Assembly: GCA_934725575.1 (NCBI GenBank)
Contig: CAKVCK010000007.1
Coordinates: 1 to 64,000 of the forward strand
DNA: 64,000 nucleotides
Direction of reading: 5' to 3'
Origin: an uncultured Bacteroidales bacterium
GTDB taxonomy: Bacteria > Bacteroidota > Bacteroidia > Bacteroidales > UBA932
A program made the position numbers and the translations under genes. The notes under the pieces were generated by a model. The model was not told where the DNA came from. It ran no database searches and saw only the letters and a program-made list of their open reading frames with translations. This document shows positions 35,991 through 44,827 of this stretch, one piece after another. Position 1 is the first letter of the stretch; each line of letters starts with the position of its first letter.

Positions 35991-37199
35991 ATGCACCTGC
36001 CCCTTTTCATAGCCCGACGGTACCTGTTCGCGAAGAAGTCACACAACGTGATCAACATCATCTCCGCGATCAGCGCCGTCGGTATGGCTATAGGGACGGC
36101 TGCCCTGATCATCATCCTTTCAATCTACAACGGCTTCGACGAGCTGGTGAAATCCACCCTCAGCAATGTCGAGCCGGACATTCTCATCACCCCCGCCAAA
36201 GGCAAGGTCTTCATCCCCGAAGGCGAGGCATTCGACCGGATCAAGGCGAATCCGATGATCGGTGAATATGACCTCATCCTTCAGGAGAATGTGTTCGTGG
36301 ACTACGACGGCCATCAGGGAATAGCCAAGGCCAAGGGCGTGGACAGCGCTTTCGAGGCGGAATCTCCTCTTGCGGAACACATCACCAACGGAGAGTTTTC
36401 CCTGCACAAAGGCCAGCTGCCGCAGATGGTTGTCGGCGCGGGCCTGGCTTACAAGATGGGAATGAATCCGGCGTTCCTCGCCTCCGCGGAATTATATTTC
36501 CCGATCAGAGACAGGAATTTCTCGCTCGCCAATCCGGCGGCCTCGATTGAAACCGTACGGATGCGCCCTTCAGGAATATTCTCGGTCAACCAGCAGATTG
36601 ACAACGACTTGATAATCCTGCCGATCGAGCAGATGAGGAAGTTGCTCGGCTACGAGGAGGAGGTCTCGGGTGTGGAACTGAGGCTTGTCGAGGGTTCCAC
36701 CGCAAAAAACCTCAGGTCCGCGATCAAGGATATTCAGAAAGAATTAGGCCCCGGCTTCAAGGTTCTGGACCGATTCCGGCAGAACACCTCCCTCTACAAG
36801 ATGATGCGTTACGAGAAGGCGGCGATATTCCTGATCCTCATTTTCGTCATCATCATCATCGCACTGAACATCTTCGGCAGCATCACGATGCTAATCATCG
36901 AGAAGAAGGATGACATCGAGACCTACCGCAGCCTCGGAGCCACCGACAAGCTACTCCGCCGAACATTCACCCTCGAAGGCTGGCTGATCTCCCTCCTCGG
37001 CCTCGCCGCCGGTCTGGTTGTAGGAATAGGCTTCTCCCTCGCCCAGCAGCACTTCGGATTCATCAAGATGCCCGGCAGCTTCCTCGTGAACGCCTACCCC
37101 GTAATCCTCCAGTGGCAAGACGTCCTCGCCACCATCATCGGTGTCGCCCTCATCGGCTACATCATCGCCCTCCTCCCCGTCCGCCGCAACATCCGGTAA
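35991..37199 (+). CDS. FtsX-domain ABC permease, LolC/LolE-like
   Basis: 402 residues. A first membrane helix (INIISAISAVGMAIGTAALI) is followed by a periplasmic MacB-PCD-like domain (NVEPDILITPAKGKVF, VVGAGLAYKMG) and three C-terminal helices forming the FtsX domain (AAIFLILIFVIIIIALNIFG, KKDDIETYRSLGATDKLLRR, ALIGYIIALLPVRRNIR). It resembles the permease of lipoprotein-releasing ABC systems, which move lipoproteins out of the inner membrane; no ATPase is adjacent, so a LolD would act in trans. ATG 35991 is chosen because AGAGG lies 5 bp upstream (35981-35985); a GTG at 35985 would overlap that site. Confidence 0.88.
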   Translation: MHLPLFIARRYLFAKKSHNVINIISAISAVGMAIGTAALIIILSIYNGFDELVKSTLSNVEPDILITPAKGKVFIPEGEAFDRIKANPMIGEYDLILQENVFVDYDGHQGIAKAKGVDSAFEAESPLAEHITNGEFSLHKGQLPQMVVGAGLAYKMGMNPAFLASAELYFPIRDRNFSLANPAASIETVRMRPSGIFSVNQQIDNDLIILPIEQMRKLLGYEEEVSGVELRLVEGSTAKNLRSAIKDIQKELGPGFKVLDRFRQNTSLYKMMRYEKAAIFLILIFVIIIIALNIFGSITMLIIEKKDDIETYRSLGATDKLLRRTFTLEGWLISLLGLAAGLVVGIGFSLAQQHFGFIKMPGSFLVNAYPVILQWQDVLATIIGVALIGYIIALLPVRRNIR

Positions 37200-37308
37200 C
37201 GCCCTCGGGCGCAAGAAGCAACAACTCACGTACGGGAAAGATACAACATCGGTAATAAACGAGTACGGAGATCAGCAATCAGATAAAATTCAATACGGAT
37301 ATAAGACG

Positions 37309-37340
37309 AAAAAAGGGAGACGATGATCAGTTCGTCTCCC
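37309..37340 (-). terminator. Intrinsic terminator of the 37.4-39.7 kb operon
   Basis: Arms GGGAGACGA (37315-37323) and TCGTCTCCC (37332-37340) are perfect 9-bp complements with an 8-nt loop. On the - strand the stem is followed by TTTTTT (37314 downwards). It lies about 60 bp past the stop of the gene at 37401 and closes that transcript. Confidence 0.75.
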
Positions 37341-37400
37341 CTCGAATGAGTTAATCTCAAGCAAAACTCTTACAATTGTGATTCCGCCTGACCGTAGGGG

Positions 37401-37916
37401 CTAAAACTCGTAGAAGAAGTTTATTTTCGGCAAGGCCGCCACATCATCTTTATGGATAAAGAGTTGAGCGCCAAGGCTTATGCCGAAGCCGTTCCCTTTC
37501 CGGCCACCCCAAATCCAACCAAGACTTGGCTCCACTGTAGCGGCATTCATAAAGCTATAGCCATTGTGGTTCCCGCTATCAGTCTTGAAAGCGTGACAGA
37601 AACCAGCCTTGACACCAGCCACCATCGCGCTCGGTCTGTCAGACAAGTATGCCCGGTAATCCACGAACACTTGCCCGAAACGTGGGTAGTTGTCGGTAGG
37701 GATAAAGAAACCTCCCACACCCGCACCCAGATAATGATGCTCATTGAACATATATCCGTGTGATGTTTCAAAACCGACAATGGCAAAATACTGGTCGGTA
37801 AGAGTAACGCTTCCCCTATAGCCGGCGGTTCTCGGCAAGGATTCCTGCGCGGACATTGTAAATGCCCCACACAAGGTAATCAGCGTAATGGCCAATTGGA
37901 AAAAACACTTTTTCAT
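37401..37916 (-). CDS. Small outer-membrane beta-barrel protein
   Basis: 171 residues with a signal peptide (LITLCGAFTMSAQ/E) and alternating beta-strand pattern: YRGSVTLTDQYFAIVGFETS, HHYLGAGVGGFFIP, RFGQVFVDYRAYLSD, AMVAGVKAGFCHAF and a final aromatic strand LPKINFFYEF ending in Phe, the outer-membrane insertion signature. Family unknown; length suits an eight-stranded barrel. It is last in an AT-rich operon with the lipoprotein at 37973 (56 bp upstream) and ends before an intrinsic terminator. Confidence 0.75.
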   Translation of the reverse strand: MKKCFFQLAITLITLCGAFTMSAQESLPRTAGYRGSVTLTDQYFAIVGFETSHGYMFNEHHYLGAGVGGFFIPTDNYPRFGQVFVDYRAYLSDRPSAMVAGVKAGFCHAFKTDSGNHNGYSFMNAATVEPSLGWIWGGRKGNGFGISLGAQLFIHKDDVAALPKINFFYEF

Positions 37917-37972
37917 AGACTTATTTAAATTAATACGACAGCACTTTTCATCAATTACTATGCCGAAACGAC

Positions 37973-39301
37973 TTAATTCGCATTTCGTGTGCAGATTAAC
38001 TTAAATCCCCTCTTTTCCCCATTATACTCTGAAAATCCATAATATACGACAAGATCCACACTATACGGAGAAGTACCTTTGTTTTTAAAGCCATTCACCA
38101 TCCCTTCATCAATATAGAATGTACCTCCAGAAGTCAACAGATTAAATATCAGAGTGTTCTTGGAATCGTGTTTTTGTACAATTTTATTTTTCAGTCTTAC
38201 AGGACTTATATCAGGCATTGATGTCACAACGTACCTTACTCCTTCAACGTCAGAAATATCCACGCCATTTTGCTTGGCCCATATCAAAGCCGCATTACAT
38301 TCATTCTCGACAGCCTTAGAATTCACTGGCAGCCCCGTATAAGAAGCGACAATCTTCGTGGCGATCATAAAAGTCTCACCTTTGTAATGAGTTTTAGACA
38401 CATCATACCAACCATAAGATGGAGTTTGTTTAAGTTCAAAACCTTGCTCAGCTATCAAAACATCTGTCACGGCAGAAGTTACATCAGCAGTGAATTTATT
38501 CCAAAAGATGCCTTTTTTCTTCATAGTTTTAGTCTTGACCCCACTTTCATCGTATAATCCAGCATAGTGTTGCTTATATATTTTAGTATCATTTACAACC
38601 TTGCTGGTGAAATTTGTTTTTTGGGCACTACCTCTTGGCCAGATATAATCATTATCCATTTCGCCACCTTTCTTAGTTTTGACCTCTCCCCAAATAACAC
38701 CGGCCGCAGGATCTGAATAAGTTGCGATATCTGTTCTTGTAACTACCGCATCAGTATCTGAAGACCGTGAATCCGAAAACAGGCCAAAAGTATCTGAAAG
38801 GTAAATTGACGGATCACCTTGGAAGCGATACTCTTCATTGTCCCCAACCAAGACCTTATCGAATGAATTAATGTCAACATTCCCACTTTCGGCCATTAAC
38901 CGAATACGGTCAATTTCATCTACCGGACCATAAAACAACCCCAACAGGCCGACTTTCAAGAATGTATCACCATATATGACTTCTCCATCGGGATTCAAGA
39001 TTGACCCGAAAGCGTCACTGAATATCGCATTGGGCCTTTCATCATAATCTTCCTCCTGCATAACAGAATCATAATAGGAAACAAATCCAGTCACGAGAGA
39101 TCTGGTTGCAGGTGCGTCTGGATCAAACGACTTGATTGCATCAAGGAGACTTTCTTTCGAGGAAAACTCTAACGGCCTGGAAAGATCATTTTTGACTACT
39201 TCCGCTGTCTCCTTCTCTTGGTTGACAGCTAACTCTTTTCCGCAAGATGCCATAAAAAGGCACATTACGATTGAAACTGAGATAAAAACACTCTTTTTCA
39301 T
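37973..39301 (-). CDS. Lipoprotein of unknown function
   Basis: 442 residues. A lipoprotein signal (MKKSVFISVSIVMCLFMASC) precedes an acidic region (AVNQEKETAEVVKNDL, FSSKESLLDAIKSFD). Further landmarks are a YYDSVMQEEDYDERPNAIFS segment, WPRGSAQKTNFTSKVVND, and a C-terminal half rich in beta-strands (LIFNLLTSGGTFYIDEG, YSVDLVVYYGFSEYNGEKRG). I do not recognise the family and see no catalytic motif. It is AT-rich like its neighbours and follows the small secreted protein at 39347 by 45 bp, so the set is probably co-transcribed and under the candidate operator at 39.76-39.86 kb. Confidence 0.75.
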   Translation of the reverse strand: MKKSVFISVSIVMCLFMASCGKELAVNQEKETAEVVKNDLSRPLEFSSKESLLDAIKSFDPDAPATRSLVTGFVSYYDSVMQEEDYDERPNAIFSDAFGSILNPDGEVIYGDTFLKVGLLGLFYGPVDEIDRIRLMAESGNVDINSFDKVLVGDNEEYRFQGDPSIYLSDTFGLFSDSRSSDTDAVVTRTDIATYSDPAAGVIWGEVKTKKGGEMDNDYIWPRGSAQKTNFTSKVVNDTKIYKQHYAGLYDESGVKTKTMKKKGIFWNKFTADVTSAVTDVLIAEQGFELKQTPSYGWYDVSKTHYKGETFMIATKIVASYTGLPVNSKAVENECNAALIWAKQNGVDISDVEGVRYVVTSMPDISPVRLKNKIVQKHDSKNTLIFNLLTSGGTFYIDEGMVNGFKNKGTSPYSVDLVVYYGFSEYNGEKRGFKLICTRNAN

Positions 39302-39346
39302 TGTGATTAGTTTTAAATAATTGATATAGAATTAAAATATATAAGA

Positions 39347-39730
39347 CTACTTTGTAAAGGAGCCTTCTGAATAGGACTTGTCGGTGATGATGGCGATATT
39401 ATAAGTGCCAGACTCCTTAGGAACATTGATCCTTTCAAAGGACATCACCGATGAATCGAACTCGGCATAGCCACACATCTGGTTACGGGAGTTGAAAAGG
39501 TAGATCGCAACGTTACCTTCATTTGAACAGTTGATCTCAACTTCTGATGCACCTGAACAAAAAAATGCCATCACACCATCAAAGCTGGATCTTTCGATGT
39601 TTTTCTCAATATCTCTTTTTGTTAGAACGATCTCTTTCTTGTCGTTCTCATCAGAGACAGACGCTGCACTCAGAGTATCGGCTGCCGCTAGCAGCGCAAA
39701 TACCATTAAAAACAAATAAAATCTTTTCAT
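39347..39730 (-). CDS. Small secreted DUF3244-like protein
   Basis: 127 residues with signal peptide (FLMVFALLAAADTLSA) followed by KKEIVLTKRDIEKN, then a beta-sandwich pattern (ASEVEINCSNEGNVAIYLFN, SRNQMCGYAEFDSSV, PKESGTYNIAIITDKSYSEG). The layout, with a charged IVL-x-K start and a C-terminal SG-x-Y-x-I-x-I strand, resembles DUF3244 secreted proteins of Bacteroides. Function unknown. It is the first gene of the - strand operon and is preceded by two copies of a 22-23 bp direct repeat. Confidence 0.7.
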   Translation of the reverse strand: MKRFYLFLMVFALLAAADTLSAASVSDENDKKEIVLTKRDIEKNIERSSFDGVMAFFCSGASEVEINCSNEGNVAIYLFNSRNQMCGYAEFDSSVMSFERINVPKESGTYNIAIITDKSYSEGSFTK

Positions 39731-39763
39731 TGTATCAGTTAATTTACTGATGCAAAGTTCAGA

Positions 39764-39862
39764 AGATTTTTTCTACTCTTTATGTTTTACAGCAATATAT
39801 TTTAAGCACTTAAAGCATTATCATTCAATAAAATACACTTAGATTTTTCTACTTTTTACGTT
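39764..39862 (-). promoter_or_regulatory. Candidate operator: two long direct repeats upstream of the DUF3244-like gene
   Basis: On the - strand two direct repeats share AAC[GA]TAAA[AG]AGTAG followed by a run of five or six A and TCT. One spans 39862-39841 and the other 39786-39764, starting 76 bp apart. The nearer copy ends directly before GAACTTTG (39760-39753), one mismatch from TAnnTTTG, so it sits where a -33 box would be and no TTTG is present. That is the layout of an activator site. A weaker split match (41593-41623, + strand) lies upstream of the regulator gene. The bound protein may be the helix-turn-helix regulator encoded next door. Confidence 0.5.
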
Positions 39863-39883
39863 TCTATATTCTACTCACATATA

Positions 39884-41518
39884 TTATTTACCCATTTCAG
39901 CCTCAGATTCAGCGTAAAGTTGCTTCAACCAGATGGAAAGTCTTGGCACAGAAGAATCCAGTTTTATCTTAAGTCTTAAACGACTGCTTATATTATAGGT
40001 ATTGGATTTGTCTACAATAGCACTTAGTTCTGAAGTCTTGAATCCAAGGAGCAATAAACAGCAATAGCCAATTTCAGATGCCGTCAACCCAAAGCCTTCC
40101 AACCTCAAGACAAAATTTGGATGATAAATGGCATAAAGCATTCCTATGCTCTCGGTCACAGATGTCTTATCTTTAACTAAAGCATCAAGTTTATCCGCAA
40201 CTTTAGAAAGGGAGTCTGGAATATCCTTAGATAGAAATGATCCTAAAGCCTTGATCCGGCAATTAAGAATTTCTGTTATCTCATCAATAGTATCACAACA
40301 ATTCTTATATACACTATATTCTTCTTTAATCTTTTGTAAACTTATATACTCATTGCTCAGATCATCATATTTTGACTTCAATGTTATAATTTCCTTCCTG
40401 CGTTTATGAATAACAAAGACGGCCCAAACAAAACATAAAGCAATAACGATTATAGCAAGGATTAGAATCGTTTTTTGTTTTTGAGCATTTATCTTTTCAT
40501 CATATTTTTCACATATTGACTTTATCTCATACTTGATTTTAGCCATATCCAAAGAATCACTTATGGTCGAGTATTCGATTAAGTTCATATAAGCAGAATA
40601 ATAATCTTTCTTCTTCGCATATGTGTTTGACAATAATAGATAATATGATTCATCAGAAGAAACATCGTGAAAATTTCTATGATTCACCAAAGCGTCAATA
40701 GCCGAATCATATTTTCCGAGCCTGAAATACACCTGAGCCAAAAGAGTTCCCGGAGAATTCAAAGAGTCATTCACACATTGCCGATAATGCTCCACCAACA
40801 CATAAAGAGAGTCTCTACCTATGTCATTACGTAAACTATACAAAATTTTAAGCTCATTATATGAAATCTCATTGCGTATAGATAGAGAATCCTCCTTACT
40901 AACAATACTCATACATTCATTGAACTCATCATCCCTATCTTGAATTATAAGATTATTCGCTCTGCAAAGTATCGCTGTAATATAATTATTTCGTTTGCCT
41001 GCACTTTTGTATAATTCTGCAGCTTTTGACAACGACTCATTGGCATAGTCCATATCAAATTGAGAAGAGAATAACTGTGCCTTCAAAAAATACAATCTCG
41101 CACGGTTCTCATCATCAATTTTATTAGAATTGATATGCTCCGCGCAGACCAGGCTTTCCATAGCCTTGTCCATAAGGCCGGCGTTCTGGTAGATTCGGGC
41201 CTGATAATAGTAGGACTTGAACTTGTACGGGGCGTTGCGGCGGTGACGGTAATAGTTCACGGCGATGTTGACGAGAGAGTCGTCCGTCCTGTCGATGTAG
41301 TTCTTGTCAAGGGCGATCGACTTGAGGAGGGCATAACGCGCGTTCTGACTTCTGGAGTCGAAATGAATCGAATCAATCGACTCCAGAATCGCAAGTGCGG
41401 AATCAGGGCTTGCGGACATACAGGACTCAGCACGGTCAAGACTTTCATCGACGGCCTGGTTTCGTCCGCAGAAGGTCAGAACGCTGATCAATATAGAAAC
41501 GGTTAGTACATTTTTCAT
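39884..41518 (-). CDS. Membrane-bound TPR regulator with C-terminal LuxR-like HTH
   Basis: 544 residues from the ATG at 41518 (MKNVLTVSILISVLTFC), supported by the promoter at 41543-41573. A periplasmic TPR region (ASPDSALAILESID, KFKSYYYQARIYQNAGLMDK, YFRLGKYDSAIDALVNH) leads to one transmembrane helix (TILILAIIVIALCFVWAVFV), a coiled coil (HKRRKEIITLKSKYDDLSNE) and a C-terminal helix-turn-helix (EGFGLTASEIGYCCLLLLGF, KTSELSAIVDKSNTYNISSR). It probably senses an envelope signal and controls neighbouring genes. Oddly, the first 130 or so codons are GC-rich like the core genes, while the rest is strongly AT-rich, switching near 41130. Confidence 0.85.
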   Translation of the reverse strand: MKNVLTVSILISVLTFCGRNQAVDESLDRAESCMSASPDSALAILESIDSIHFDSRSQNARYALLKSIALDKNYIDRTDDSLVNIAVNYYRHRRNAPYKFKSYYYQARIYQNAGLMDKAMESLVCAEHINSNKIDDENRARLYFLKAQLFSSQFDMDYANESLSKAAELYKSAGKRNNYITAILCRANNLIIQDRDDEFNECMSIVSKEDSLSIRNEISYNELKILYSLRNDIGRDSLYVLVEHYRQCVNDSLNSPGTLLAQVYFRLGKYDSAIDALVNHRNFHDVSSDESYYLLLSNTYAKKKDYYSAYMNLIEYSTISDSLDMAKIKYEIKSICEKYDEKINAQKQKTILILAIIVIALCFVWAVFVIHKRRKEIITLKSKYDDLSNEYISLQKIKEEYSVYKNCCDTIDEITEILNCRIKALGSFLSKDIPDSLSKVADKLDALVKDKTSVTESIGMLYAIYHPNFVLRLEGFGLTASEIGYCCLLLLGFKTSELSAIVDKSNTYNISSRLRLKIKLDSSVPRLSIWLKQLYAESEAEMGK

Positions 41519-41542
41519 TGTTCTGTATGGTAAAATAATGCC

Positions 41543-41573
41543 CAAATATAGTACAAAAAACATCTCCGGCAAA
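41543..41573 (-). promoter_or_regulatory. Promoter of the TPR/HTH regulator
   Basis: On the - strand TTTG (41573-41570), a 19-bp spacer and TATATTTG (41550-41543) match the Bacteroidetes consensus exactly. Transcription would start near 41536, so translation must begin at the ATG at 41518 and not at the in-frame ATG at 41572. Confidence 0.75.
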
Positions 41574-41824
41574 GCCCGTTTGGCCTAAAGTGAAACCATA
41601 AATGGCAAAAGTAGAAAAATTTTCACAACAGCATTAATTATCAATTACTTATTTACGCTCAAAGTAGATTCTTGCAAGAAAAAAAGATGTGGTCACACGT
41701 AAATAATCTCCGCATGTCTCATAATTCCGGGGAAATTCCGCCGCGGATATTTCCGGATATTCAGAATAATTCATATATTGCGCGAGCCGCGCATATTTGA
41801 AGAATCAATAAATAAACATTGTTT
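41574..41824. other. Intergenic region between regulator and WG-repeat gene
   Basis: This holds a split match to the operator-like repeat (AAACCATAAA...GTAGAAAAATTT, 41593-41623) and a short perfect palindrome TGCGCG-AGC-CGCGCA (41779-41793) about 30 bp before the WG-repeat gene. CATATTTG (41792-41799) is one base from a -7 element but has no spaced TTTG. No other gene or RNA was recognised. Confidence 0.45.
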
Positions 41825-42586
41825 ATGAGAACCACAATATTACCTATGATTGCCATAAGCATTCTGGCTTTGACACCGATTCACACCGCCAAGGGAGTGA
41901 ACACGGAATCCGTTTTCACAAAGGAGACAAACGACAACAGCGGCAAGAAGAAGAAAATCACGTTCAGCGAAGGAATGAAAGCGGTTGAGAGAGACGGCAA
42001 ATGGGGATTCATCAGCAAGGCAAAAAAACTGGTGATTCCTTATGAATATGATGAGGTACGTCCTTTCGAAGATGGACTGGCGATGGTCAGAACAGGCGAG
42101 GTCTGGGGCTATATCGACAAGTCCGGCAAGACCGTGATCCCCTTTGAATATGACGATGTTTCAAACTTCAACGAGGGACACGCGTTCGTAAAGAAAGACG
42201 GAGAGTTGGGACTGATCGACTCACTCGGCAACATCACGCGCGACTATGAGGTTATGAAAGAATATATTCTGCCGTTCTCCTGGGCCGATTCCGAGCCAAA
42301 GTTCAACGGAGAGGAGAAAGACAGCTTCGCCAAGTAGGTGAATTCCAAATTAATATACCCTGAACCCGCCCGACGGGACGAGATCCAGGGTAAAGTACAT
42401 CTTATATTCATCATTGACATCGATGGATTCCCTAAGGATGTCAAGTTCAAGGAAAGCTATTACGAAGATTTTGGCCGGGAAGCCCAAAGGGTAGTTTATA
42501 TGTCCCCACGATGGCAACCCGCAATGTTTCAAGGCAAGCCTTACAAAACATCCTTCACGTTTCCGGTAATATTCAAGTTAAAATAA
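41825..42586 (+). pseudogene. WG-repeat/TonB C-terminal domain protein interrupted by an amber codon
   Basis: The first frame (41825-42337) encodes a signal peptide and two WG repeats (MKAVERDGKWGFISKAKKLV, LAMVRTGEVWGYIDKSGKTV), then SEPKFNGEEKDSFAK and TAG. The same frame continues for 82 codons with VNSKLIYPEPARRDEIQGKV, HLIFIIDIDGFPKDVKF and GKPYKTSFTFPVIFKLK, a complete TonB C-terminal domain. In this family the sequence is normally F-x-x-[WYF]-V-N-x-x-L-x-YP-x-x-A, so the TAG sits where an aromatic residue belongs; one base change from TGG explains it. The gene is therefore a nonsense pseudogene, or depends on readthrough, or carries an assembly error. Confidence 0.75.
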
Positions 42587-42619
42587 TCCCCGGAAAGAAA
42601 GAGACACCAGCGGGGATCC

Positions 42620-44734
42620 CTATTTAGCTTTCTTAAGGATTATCTCATCGGTGACTCCGTTGTTGGAAACCACCTTGAATGTGTCCTCATCAGTCTTCAT
42701 ACGAACGGCCGGGAAGGTCCAGACCACTCCGCTGGATTCCTCGGAGGATGTCATTCTGGTGACCATACGGTTGTTCTGGTAGAGGGTCAGGTACTTGGCG
42801 TTGCTGTACACCTTGATGCGAAGATCCTGTCCGGCAGGGAAATACTTGAGTCGGCGCGAAGTGATGTAAACGGTCGTCTCGTCTTTGTTCCAGAGAGACT
42901 TGTAAAGATAGAAAGCATCTTTCTTCGTCTGACGGTCACGGGTGACTAGTCCCTTGTCGTTCATATACTTACGATCGTTGTCCCTGACAAATCTGACACC
43001 GTCGTCGGAATCCATAAAGCCTTCCTGACGGTTGGCCACCGGGAAATCGAACAAAACCCAGATTGAAGTGAAGTTCAGCCAAGGCATCGCCTTGATCTGG
43101 CGGACGTGCGACTCGTGGAAACGGTTGCCATATTCCTCATAGTGCTTCGTGTCGTCCTCCTTGTCGCGGACCGCCTCTGACTGGTTCCAGACGTGGCAGT
43201 AAGGGTTGACGCCGACACCATATTCAGCGACATTGATCGGCGAGTCAGGTCTCAGTCCGCGGACTTTTTTCAAGGCAGCCGAGAATCCGGTGAACTCGTT
43301 AGGGGTTCTGTACCAACCGTAGTAAAGGTTCTGGGAGCAGAAATCGCCCTTTAGACTCGGGTAACCGTCACGGGCAAGGTTCGAGCAGTCCGTGAATCCG
43401 ACGAAACGGTCCGGATCAAGTTTCTTTGTGTAATTGTAAAGCCTTTCGGTCTCCCTCGCCACAGCCTCGGCATCAAAAGCCCCCTGGAGATTATTGTTGT
43501 TGCCCCAGGTGTCAAGTTCGTTCCACATCCCCCAGAAAGCGATGGACGGGTGATTGTAGAGGTTGTTCACCATCTCTTTCATCTGATGGTGGATGTTGTT
43601 GAAATAATTCTGCTTGGCATCAGTTCCGCAAACATTCACCCAAGGGACCTCTGTCTGCACGATTATTCCGAGGGAATCACAGAGCTGGAATGCAAAATCG
43701 TTGTGCGGATAATGGGCAAGTCTCAAGAAATTGGCTCCCAACTCCTTGACAATGCGGTAGTCACGACGGTAATCGGCCTGGGTCAAAGCGGAAGCCTTGC
43801 CGTCTGTGTCCTGATGCATCGCCACGCCTCGCAGAGGATAAGGGCGGCCGTTGAGGATGAAACCTCTTTCCGGATCCATTTCTATGGACCGGTAGCCGAT
43901 CTTGGTCTCGGCTATGTCCATCATTCTCTTTCCCTTGAAAAGCTCAACCCTGAGAGTGTAGAGGTAAGGGTCCTTCATTCCGTCCCAGAGATGCAGGCCT
44001 GAAAGGATGAACTCGTGATCGAAGTCATATTCAGAGAAAGCCCTTACAGGCACTTCTCGGTCAGCCTGATAGCCAAGAGCGCCGTTAGACTCAAGCAGTT
44101 GGACACGCACGAGGATGCTCGCATCCCTGTTGCTGGTGTTGACGAGCTTTGCCTTGACATTGGTGACAACTTTCTTTCTGGAAACTTCAGGGGTCTCGCA
44201 GCGGAGCCTGTACTGGCCGAAATCCTCAGGCGAGAAATAGATGTCGTCCATCACAAGCAGCCACACAGGATTATGCAAACCACCATTCTTGTTGAAGTCG
44301 GATGTGACAGGAGCCATCTCGACATCCTCAGTGTTGTCACAGACTACCTCAAGCCGGTTGACACCTTTCCTCACAGCCTCGGTGATGTTCACCGTGAACG
44401 GAGTGTACCCTCCCTTATGCGCGGCCACCTGCTCACCGTTGACCATCACGACGGCAGCCTGCGCCGCCCCCTCGAAAAGAACATAGTAATTCTTCTTCAA
44501 GTCATTGATCCTCAAATCGCAGCGATAAGTCGCCTTGCCACGGTAATAGTACGGAGAATGTCCGTCCTCGGCGTTGTAGGAGTGCGGCACGGACACAGAC
44601 TCCCAAGAAGAGCCGTCTTTGCTGAACTCCCATTCCTTCAACGGTTCCTGACGGAAACCACGGATCTGAGCCCCCACAGGGAGGACTGAAAACAGAATCG
44701 CCGCGACCACGGCGCAAAGAAAATGTCTTTTCAT
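42620..44734 (-). CDS. GH2 beta-galactosidase-type glycoside hydrolase
   Basis: 704 residues from the ATG at 44734 (MKRHFLCAVVAAILFSVLPV), secreted. The sugar-binding jelly roll (DGHSPYYYRGKATYRCDLRI, FEGAAQAAVVMVNGEQVAAH) and Ig-like domain precede a GH2 barrel (RGFILNGRPYPLRGVAMHQD, ANFLRLAHYPHNDFAFQLCD). The acid/base is Glu406 in WGMWNELD and the nucleophile Glu504 in INVAEYG. The order and motifs fit GH2 beta-galactosidases, but this family also contains glucuronidases and mannosidases, so substrate is uncertain. No SusCD lies beside it. A perfect -7 element TAACTTTG (44770-44763, - strand) lies upstream without an obvious TTTG partner. Confidence 0.9.
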   Translation of the reverse strand: MKRHFLCAVVAAILFSVLPVGAQIRGFRQEPLKEWEFSKDGSSWESVSVPHSYNAEDGHSPYYYRGKATYRCDLRINDLKKNYYVLFEGAAQAAVVMVNGEQVAAHKGGYTPFTVNITEAVRKGVNRLEVVCDNTEDVEMAPVTSDFNKNGGLHNPVWLLVMDDIYFSPEDFGQYRLRCETPEVSRKKVVTNVKAKLVNTSNRDASILVRVQLLESNGALGYQADREVPVRAFSEYDFDHEFILSGLHLWDGMKDPYLYTLRVELFKGKRMMDIAETKIGYRSIEMDPERGFILNGRPYPLRGVAMHQDTDGKASALTQADYRRDYRIVKELGANFLRLAHYPHNDFAFQLCDSLGIIVQTEVPWVNVCGTDAKQNYFNNIHHQMKEMVNNLYNHPSIAFWGMWNELDTWGNNNNLQGAFDAEAVARETERLYNYTKKLDPDRFVGFTDCSNLARDGYPSLKGDFCSQNLYYGWYRTPNEFTGFSAALKKVRGLRPDSPINVAEYGVGVNPYCHVWNQSEAVRDKEDDTKHYEEYGNRFHESHVRQIKAMPWLNFTSIWVLFDFPVANRQEGFMDSDDGVRFVRDNDRKYMNDKGLVTRDRQTKKDAFYLYKSLWNKDETTVYITSRRLKYFPAGQDLRIKVYSNAKYLTLYQNNRMVTRMTSSEESSGVVWTFPAVRMKTDEDTFKVVSNNGVTDEIILKKAK

Positions 44735-44827
44735 CAAGATGAATGATTTATGCATAATTAGACAAAGTTAGCAATAATCATCGGAATTTCTTAACTTCGC
44801 ACCCACAATCATTAATCATTTCATCCT

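Noticed and set aside
42586..42617. Terminator between the WG-repeat gene and the GH2 gene
   Set aside because: A 7-bp ATCCCCG/CGGGGAT stem exists, but the loop is 18 nt and there is no T tract.
44015..44689. 224-codon open frame on the + strand
   Set aside because: Antisense to the GH2 gene; same codon-composition effect.
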